From a bacterium (GTDB taxonomy: Bacteria > Patescibacteriota > Patescibacteriia > UBA2591 > DAOWAM01): 12,840 bases of DNA. Every line of letters starts with the position of its first letter. Positions within the stretch are counted from its first letter, which is position 1. Where the stretch lies: the NCBI GenBank assembly GCA_030634585.1, contig DAOWAM010000009.1, forward strand, positions 1 to 12,840. The letters run 5' to 3'. Both the position numbers and the translations under genes were made by a program. Below are positions 9,001 to 12,840 of this stretch, piece after piece. A model generated the notes under the pieces. The model was given only the letters and a program-made list of their open reading frames with translations. It was not told where the DNA came from and did not search any database.

Positions 9001-10586
9001 AATTAGATACAGATAATAAAGCAGTAAATTGTGAAAAAAATGGTGAAAAAAATGACAGTATTTGTTCTGATGATGATTTAGGTACTTGTATGGCAAAATC
9101 AGCAATGACGGAAGAAAAAGTAGCCAATTGGTCTGGATATTGTTTAGAACGTGCGCCTAATTATGATCAAAGGGTTGCTCCTTGTTTAACTTGGTTGCCA
9201 ATTAATATTGGTATGGATGAAGATTTACATAATCCAAATACTGGTTATTCACCACTACCTAATCAACAATGGTATTGTGTTGCGGCGAGCGATGATGAAA
9301 GAAGAGATGTATCATTAGCAAAAGCAGATGAAAATATTTATGACATTTTGGAAACTTGGTCTGGCGACTGTTATAATGAGAATGTGGGTAGTAGTTATAC
9401 TGAAAACTGGTCTAGCTGTCCATGTTCAGGAAATGGTATATATACAAATAAAGATGATTGTCATGGGAGTTCAGGTGTTGAGATACATTTAAATAAAACA
9501 CCATTAACTACTTTACCTTATTTTGTGGTAAAACAAGTAAATAATCTAACGTATGAGAAAAATAGGTTTTTTTATCAATACCCAGATGCTATATATAATA
9601 AAAGGTTTAGTCAAAGAGACGCTGATGATCTTAGATTAGATAGATTTAAAATGGTTCTTAGTGATTTGAATGCTTCTACATTATGTCAGGATGCATTAAA
9701 GATTAATACTCGTCCTTGTCAAACACTTGTCAAAGTACCTGTCAACGAGAATGGTATGGCCGTTGCTTATACTAACCGAATTAACAATTTACAATATCCT
9801 TCCATAGATGGTAAAAGATTACGCATTTATGATAATAGTGGAATAGATAGTAATGGAATTTCAAATAGTCAATCTCTTTATCAGGATTTGGCAGTTGCCA
9901 ATATTTCATTAGTAGATGCTGCTTCTGTGGGCGCTCTTTATTATCGACAACATCCAGATTGGGATGGAACAAATGATGATAATTATCAACTTTATGATTG
10001 GTTAGGTAGTCCACGGGGATATGTGACCAAAGAACTACCATCAACTTCGTTAGACGCTTATCACTTTGCCGATCTTTTTCCACAAGAAGAACAAAAAGTT
10101 ACGCTTGATTGGGATACAGCAGAATACACTTCAGCAACAGTTGCTAGTTATCCCCAAGTTATTACCTCAGATCCTTCTGTTGAATTTTCTGATAATATGG
10201 CTAGTATACCAATTGGATTATCTTATCAACTTGGTTTTTACGCTTCAGCCGACGCTAACAGAATGCCAATTCAGAAAATTAAAATAGATTGGGGAGATGA
10301 AATACAAACACTTAATTCTTTAACTGCAATGAATCATAAAAAAGTAAGAGAAGTTAATGAAGAAGGCGAAGTAGTTGAAGAGGGATGTAATAATATGGAT
10401 TTTGGCAGTTTAGCAGAACAAACTTGTGTGGAAAGACCATTTATTTTTCAACATGCTTATACTAAGTTAGGCATATTTACCATAGAGGTAACCGTTTGGG
10501 ATAATTGGGCCAATATTTTAGAAAGTAGTGGCATGGGTATCACTACGGCAATATTATCCGCATCAGTGGAGGTTATCAGTGAATAA
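3084..10586 (+). CDS. Giant exported cysteine-rich multidomain surface protein (2500 aa)
   Basis: This protein has no named family that I recognise. Residues 1-36 are a signal peptide: Lys-rich start, hydrophobic core at about 11-30, likely cleavage after PVRA (36). Residues 37-690 are mostly helical with few cysteines, and resemble N-terminal domains I recall in large secretion-linked Patescibacteria proteins. From about 697 to 2160 there are three cysteine-rich blocks with at least twelve C-x6-C pairs, many ending VGC-x-[EQ]-[FY]. They are interrupted by two carbohydrate-binding-like beta domains (about 882-1050 and 1343-1462). A knottin-like motif has cysteines at 1888, 1894, 1900 and 1905. 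The C-terminus (about 2363-2497) is PKD-like, with IDWGDE and later HAYTKLGIFTIEVTVWDN. No C-terminal membrane anchor or LPXTG motif is present. An in-frame TAG at 3078-3080 supports the ATG at 3084; no Shine-Dalgarno is seen. The frame is unbroken. A surface adhesin or external part of a secretion apparatus is inferred. Confidence 0.88.
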   Translation: MFKKSFYQKLAISFLLLSLTFILVSPALLVPQPVRAVSPFVAIINTAKTVWDATKDVVSAAYKRLVPVLFKNGINLVLNNMARDTAKYLASGGAGEKPAFLTDPHYWTKMGDAAGGEFINTLAQSTGFINQSLCDPIDPTIKLKMLTNLNKNLSKETLLRNATNLDKTIEGIFDPEKACSLSKINQRLKEASKKKLFAFDTELREGSLKKYLTDLTVLISTDPKILDTPAKEDLQIICGVPNEDNEYEYGLANQQVIVQDIVEQIKAISDKAKESEKTAIKNKIKDVLAVITLYRANKEEIKANHYPQRIVDGNSVRPLDYYSKVSQYCLTLNEESLLEAEEQEYFECSKLYYSDDSSCAGASYSSCTDAWKRIKLYSNQAIKWQEQLTQLTESLIDKDGKLVLPNESVATSLADMQKMLSPENSDIGIELSMASNLDSFITNKVTDKQTWDQINTSGGITSMNTAISNIVKTPSALVKKAGEKNVENADTSLKTYTGDLLADTANVFMGTLMSQLVKQIFEKGFNEETNPDSVTSENKTFTTISNLTKEPVNTLFTGLSRVNLKQGGQVDVLKELMLCPENAAYQQVNNCVIDQRFAQAIQQQKTIKQAEADGDIDLILDKNNIDEILTKIKILRANRIVPLGLEIAANLMKQNDPSLFLSQYSLKQLIDEFDDDQSPFYHLVDPNWVLKAPASRCQIMGYGNLPLYGSNERQEVCLDRQNCIDEAEDGSCLTYGYCVAEKKIWRFQGDSCDQQFSSCLGYQRQTDGQSAYYLADTLDNQGCDAQTAGCQQYTLNYAINSGSWIDHVDANIGCPYPGGCRCQIPALGSCVVPEGSTSCTIVNENDCNLTNPYYLYFNRQAETCSAKSVGCHEYLRNQADLGTNLILNNSFTDFVGDTNDETEDVFAPWERQGINSAGQSMTDIYAVSDGYQDQQAIKIVTEQQEIVKGIAQTIVITPQDYARYFTALVYIKNQENFTGIWNLLIQSDSEETIIADDNQWDQDNYDWQRYWQTIEVPTNTNEITLFIGTSFQDSTAQGSILVDGVQLVETSQPIINEFDLPALTDYGQINQVYLRQSPAEIDCDLNSDDYNSLACDDYALTCQPADVGCQFYSSAVGTTKIPAVVNPNDVCPAECVGYDDYYQSATLFENSIPIVPLIPNGETCLAQEVGCEEFTNLEKLAQGGEAKEYYSYIRPCQKLNDTCQAYYTWVGSDDFGYQLKKYVLRAGTTGPAKVSIDDTVYGKCDNETDATINPHCRIFYNNAGQIYPTIFEATITCSENCQQLRKTTQIDLGDCWTDFPDSASYNSTTGICTFSALSDQSRSCSASSVGCREYKGNNANQVVNILSDDFESGNLDNWNSGEISSESVHFPGSSLYLTNLTNRSLEINKIIVGRSYLVTFWAKGNGNLDISFDNSQSFGSVDLKNQWQSYRLGPVIVGSSLSVPTNIVFSGFTNLYLDNFVLQQNSNLYFIKDSWQIPESCIDSTLGCQTYYDATKQTHYLTGFSHLCSDQAVGCEEMVDTHNSSRATEFTFNQDATDDLISDNITIPADNKVYLVNDAQKYCLSVDKGCQQFGLASYNNDGQISGYQDVYLKNNPDKYNSDRSILCREQQQNCTEFKPIGNAGNSVYFKDPTANNQLCEYREGVVIAGQSLNGWFEQGTNQACYDNYNIKNSNEAGYSNQVGICPSQQASCTKFTDPDADQNYYYLKNNQLDETSCQGQVSKKEGCILFNDNSNPYNYYDSKSTYENNLSEELVIPVNGDENNDTNIILKVRPDRVCAQWEWCKNSFVQQLDGGQTQAVCSQLGLCNQLIGHGNNAQCVGWETDSPFLDKDYYTDERKVSYAGGIDYSGIAIADQYLPDQLQINYNQDNNYFYLDSVIKEGVNGVSCSSNNDCLNGSICQDNKCILLPATRAYTEKDAPFTNSMWDIYHQQVNYCQSNSCQDSYYKVGYGTKGMEKRYFDVDETIFNYVCSELDTDNKAVNCEKNGEKNDSICSDDDLGTCMAKSAMTEEKVANWSGYCLERAPNYDQRVAPCLTWLPINIGMDEDLHNPNTGYSPLPNQQWYCVAASDDERRDVSLAKADENIYDILETWSGDCYNENVGSSYTENWSSCPCSGNGIYTNKDDCHGSSGVEIHLNKTPLTTLPYFVVKQVNNLTYEKNRFFYQYPDAIYNKRFSQRDADDLRLDRFKMVLSDLNASTLCQDALKINTRPCQTLVKVPVNENGMAVAYTNRINNLQYPSIDGKRLRIYDNSGIDSNGISNSQSLYQDLAVANISLVDAASVGALYYRQHPDWDGTNDDNYQLYDWLGSPRGYVTKELPSTSLDAYHFADLFPQEEQKVTLDWDTAEYTSATVASYPQVITSDPSVEFSDNMASIPIGLSYQLGFYASADANRMPIQKIKIDWGDEIQTLNSLTAMNHKKVREVNEEGEVVEEGCNNMDFGSLAEQTCVERPFIFQHAYTKLGIFTIEVTVWDNWANILESSGMGITTAILSASVEVISE
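5337..8268 (+). repeat. Array of degenerate C-x6-C protein repeats within the giant gene
   Basis: Twelve cysteine pairs with exactly six intervening residues occur at 752/759, 783/790, 864/871, 1102/1109, 1164/1171, 1196/1203, 1324/1331, 1481/1488, 1508/1515, 1563/1570, 1607/1614 and 1685/1692. A thirteenth looser copy (C-x9-C) is at 1717/1727. The second Cys is usually preceded by Gly and followed by two residues and an aromatic, as in CLAQEVGCEEF and CSAKSVGCHEY. Many units also have a strand such as YYL or VYLKN 8-20 residues before the first Cys. The spacing suggests repeated small disulfide-bonded hairpins, split into groups by two inserted beta domains. The repeats are conserved mainly as protein, not DNA. 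Confidence 0.85.
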
Positions 10587-10588
10587 TT

Positions 10589-10626
10589 CTAAATAACGAA
10601 CTAAATAACGAACCCAAAGTTTGTTA
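10589..10626 (+). repeat. 12-bp tandem duplication with an overlapping small hairpin
   Basis: CTAAATAACGAA occurs twice in perfect tandem (10589-10600 and 10601-10612), directly after the stop of the giant gene. The second copy also supplies the left arm of a hairpin: TAACGAAC (10606-10613) pairs with GTTTGTTA (10619-10626), 8 bp including one G-U, around a 5-nt loop. No T tract follows, so it does not look like a full terminator. It may stabilise a 3' end, attenuate expression of the next gene, or be a slippage product. Confidence 0.55.
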
Positions 10627-10662
10627 GTGGGGAATAAATAAATAAAATATCATATTACTTTT

Positions 10663-12840
10663 ATGTCATTATTAAAATCAAAAAGATTTAAATTAGGATT
10701 TGCAATTACCTTATTTCTAATAGTGGTTGTGGTTTTAGTTTTTCCTCGAATTACATTGGCTAGTGTAGCGCAAACTCTAACAACACTTATTTGTACACCA
10801 ATAACTTGGATTATTGCCGTTCTAGGTAAATTATTAGGATTATTAGTTGGTTTAATGATAAAAGTAACTTTGTATAATAATTTTATCCATGCGACAGCAG
10901 TAACTATTGGTTGGGGAATTATTCGCGACATTTGTAATATGTTTTTTATTTTATTTGTTTTGATCATGGCATTTGGCACTTTGATTTCTGGTTTTTCTGC
11001 GTCTGCGTCTGCTTATTCTTATAAGCGAATTTTACCAAAAATGATTATTGCCGTGTTGTTAGTCAATTTTAGTAAATTTCTTTGTGGGATAGTAATTGAT
11101 TTTGGTCAAATTGTGATGCTTACTTTTGCTTCGGCAATTCAGGAAGCAGGAGCGGGTAATATGGCTAAATTGTTGGGAATTACTAAATTATTAAATGCTT
11201 CGGCCGGTCCGGGAGGGACTAGTTCGGTAGAGATGTTGGCTTCAAGTATTTTAGGATTGATTATGGTTGGCATTGGAATAATTGTGATAGCGGTAATTGT
11301 TATTTTATTAATCTATCGAATTGTTTATTTATGGTTTCAAATTATGTTGGCGCCAGCCGTCTTTACAGCTGATATTTTACCAATTACTAAAGGTTTAGTT
11401 GGTAAAAATTGGTGGGATAAGTTTTTTAAACAAGTAATTATTGGTCCAGTAATGGTTTTTTTCGTATGGCTTGCTTTTGCGGTAGTAGAAAAAACCAATG
11501 GTGTGCTTTATGACGAAGGCTATATTAACACTACTGGCATACCTGCTGGCGCTGAAACTCAGGCCGGCGATCCAAAAAGTGTTTTAGCCTTTATTTTTGG
11601 TATTATGATCTTATTAATGGGTTTGCAAACGGCGCAAACAATGGGCGTTGCCGGTGGCGCGTTAGCTGGTAAGGTGGCTGGAAAGATAAAAGCTGCCCCG
11701 GGGAAAGTCGGAAAAATTATTAGCGGAAAAATTAGACGTTCTACACCAGTACGCAAAACAATGGCAAATTTAGCTACTACAAGAGAAAATCTTGCTGGAA
11801 AAAAAGGATTGGGCTGGCTATTAAAAACAGGGAAGGAAAAAGAAGCATTACATCAACAAAAATATGGTGCAGATAAGGCAAAGGCTTATCGAAGAGTAGG
11901 GATGGTCAGTAAAGCCCAAGGATTAGAAAAGAATATTATTCCAAAATTAGAACTTAGTTTATCTGGAAAATCAAATGAAGGATTGAAATCAATTGCTAGA
12001 GGGAAAGATCAATATAAAGCAATGGCGGCAACACAATTACTGGCTAAAAAAGGAGAATTTAAAGGAGATATAGTTGATAAAATAAATAATAGCAGTAAGG
12101 ATTGGTCATTAGAATCTGAAGAAAGAGAGGAATTTTTGGCTAATACTCAACTAATGCAGAATAGAAGAGAAAAAGAAACAGAAGAATTAACGAAGAGCCC
12201 AGCATTAAGAAAAGCGGAAAAATTAGCGAATAAAAAATCTTCAAAAGAATTAGGTGATATTTTAAAACAAAAAGAAAAAGAATATAATAACACAGAGCAA
12301 CAAGCTATTTTGCAAGAATATGTTGATCAGGGTGGCGAAATAACTACAGAGATGGCAGATAATTTTGAAGACAAAGAGATTTTAAAGAAAATTTTACAGA
12401 AACAAGCAAAAAAAGGGAAAAATATTGATACTGATCCGGATGTGGATGCTGAAATCAAGGGTGTAGCATATCACGGGAACGTACAAGCAATGATTGATGA
12501 TACAGCCAATGGCAAAATAAGCGCTGATACTTTAGTAACAATGAGTAAGCAAACCGAGATTGAAAAGGATATGAAACAGTATAGTACAGACAAAGGATCA
12601 AACGAATTAACGGGCGTATTTGAAGCGTTATTGAAACAATCTCCGCAACAAGCCGCTTCATTTATTCAACAGTTACAAGTGCAAAATCCTGGTAAAAATA
12701 TAACCGATCTTTTACCGAAGGTAAATCAATCTTTAGTAGAAAAGAATATAAAAACATACAATGAAAATACAGAAGAATATAATGAAGCGCATTCTGAAAA
12801 CAAAAGAGAAAAAAATAGTGTTAAGAAATTTATTGAAGAT
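10663..12840 (+). CDS. VirB6/TrbL-like polytopic membrane protein (3' end beyond window)
   Basis: The frame is open to the right edge, with 726 codons visible and no stop. Residues 11-33 are a hydrophobic signal or first membrane helix, with possible cleavage after TLA (33). Further membrane segments lie at about 43-68, 83-110, 124-156, 192-230, 257-275 and 306-325. Landmarks are LPKMIIAVLLVNFSKFLCG (124-142), a long hydrophobic stretch leading to RIVYLWFQIMLAP (219-231), and WWDKFF...GPVMVFFVWLAF (250-272). I associate this layout with VirB6/TrbL-like inner-membrane subunits of type IV secretion systems in Patescibacteria. From about 335 the protein becomes hydrophilic, Lys/Glu-rich and helical for at least 390 residues, much longer than a typical VirB6. 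In-frame TAA at 10639-10641 makes ATG 10663 the first start; no Shine-Dalgarno is close. It lies 76 nt after the giant gene and is probably in the same operon. The family call is by pattern only. Confidence 0.75.
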   Translation, partial: MSLLKSKRFKLGFAITLFLIVVVVLVFPRITLASVAQTLTTLICTPITWIIAVLGKLLGLLVGLMIKVTLYNNFIHATAVTIGWGIIRDICNMFFILFVLIMAFGTLISGFSASASAYSYKRILPKMIIAVLLVNFSKFLCGIVIDFGQIVMLTFASAIQEAGAGNMAKLLGITKLLNASAGPGGTSSVEMLASSILGLIMVGIGIIVIAVIVILLIYRIVYLWFQIMLAPAVFTADILPITKGLVGKNWWDKFFKQVIIGPVMVFFVWLAFAVVEKTNGVLYDEGYINTTGIPAGAETQAGDPKSVLAFIFGIMILLMGLQTAQTMGVAGGALAGKVAGKIKAAPGKVGKIISGKIRRSTPVRKTMANLATTRENLAGKKGLGWLLKTGKEKEALHQQKYGADKAKAYRRVGMVSKAQGLEKNIIPKLELSLSGKSNEGLKSIARGKDQYKAMAATQLLAKKGEFKGDIVDKINNSSKDWSLESEEREEFLANTQLMQNRREKETEELTKSPALRKAEKLANKKSSKELGDILKQKEKEYNNTEQQAILQEYVDQGGEITTEMADNFEDKEILKKILQKQAKKGKNIDTDPDVDAEIKGVAYHGNVQAMIDDTANGKISADTLVTMSKQTEIEKDMKQYSTDKGSNELTGVFEALLKQSPQQAASFIQQLQVQNPGKNITDLLPKVNQSLVEKNIKTYNENTEEYNEAHSENKREKNSVKKFIED

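Noticed and set aside
10621..10648. Promoter-like pair TTGTTA-N16-TAAAAT before the VirB6-like gene
   Set aside because: The -35 match is poor, the spacing is short and it overlaps the small hairpin. Similar matches are easy to find in such AT-rich sequence.
3473..10979. Other open frames of 64-122 codons overlapping the giant gene and the VirB6-like gene, on both strands
   Set aside because: Each lies inside or across a well-supported coding frame, shows no family motif and has no credible start context. They are expected by chance in long AT-rich genes.
10996..11013. Hexanucleotide repeat TCTGCG x2 plus TCTGCT
   Set aside because: It simply encodes Ser-Ala-Ser-Ala-Ser-Ala in a loop of the membrane protein and is too short to call a functional repeat.
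11559..12661. Two - strand open frames (65 and 68 codons) inside the last gene
   Set aside because: The + strand frame is open without interruption through the same region and has clear membrane and helical structure.
91..12840. Possible UGA-to-Gly recoding as in some Patescibacteria lineages
   Set aside because: No in-frame TGA occurs in roughly 4,100 codons, including Gly-rich GroEL, so the standard bacterial code fits.
1..12840. CRISPR arrays, tRNA or rRNA genes, insertion sequences
   Set aside because: None was seen. Repeats are protein-level or short, and no transposase-like frame is present.

Overview
The window is AT-rich and all of its genes lie on the + strand. The gene set suggests a Candidate Phyla Radiation (Patescibacteria) genome: a CIRCE-controlled groES-groEL operon, followed by a TSP3-type calcium-loop membrane protein, a 2500-residue cysteine-rich exported protein and a VirB6/TrbL-like polytopic membrane protein. 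The lineage call rests on remembered features of such genomes, not on a search. All four complete genes end in TAA, and no in-frame TGA interrupts the long ORFs, so recoding of UGA is not supported.

Region 1 (1-2140) is the heat-shock chaperonin operon. A CIRCE operator (6-32) precedes groES (91-396), which lies 19 nt upstream of groEL (416-2089). groEL is complete, including its catalytic aspartates and a Gly-Gly-Met tail. A strong intrinsic terminator (2109-2140) closes the operon.

Region 2 (2141-2275) is a short regulatory gap. It has a good sigma70-type promoter (TTTACA, 17 nt, TATAAT), a 10-bp inverted repeat spanning the gap, and a possible 4-codon leader ORF whose stop overlaps the next start.

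Region 3 (2276-12840) looks like one envelope or secretion operon with 37- and 76-nt gaps. Its first product is a membrane-anchored protein with two TSP3-like Asp loops and a duplicated helical module. The second is a giant exported protein with a helical N-terminal domain, three cysteine-rich blocks carrying at least twelve C-x6-C pairs, two inserted carbohydrate-binding-like beta domains and a C-terminal PKD-like domain. The third is a VirB6/TrbL-like protein with about seven membrane segments and a long charged tail that runs off the right edge.

The working interpretation is that the last three genes encode part of a type IV secretion-like or surface-attachment machine. The VirB6-like protein would form the inner-membrane part, and the giant cysteine-rich protein would be its external, possibly glycan-binding, component. 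No ATPase, pilin or coupling protein is in the window, so this stays an inference. The chaperonin operon is probably only a neighbour, because it has its own terminator. There is no gene-free stretch longer than about 190 nt.
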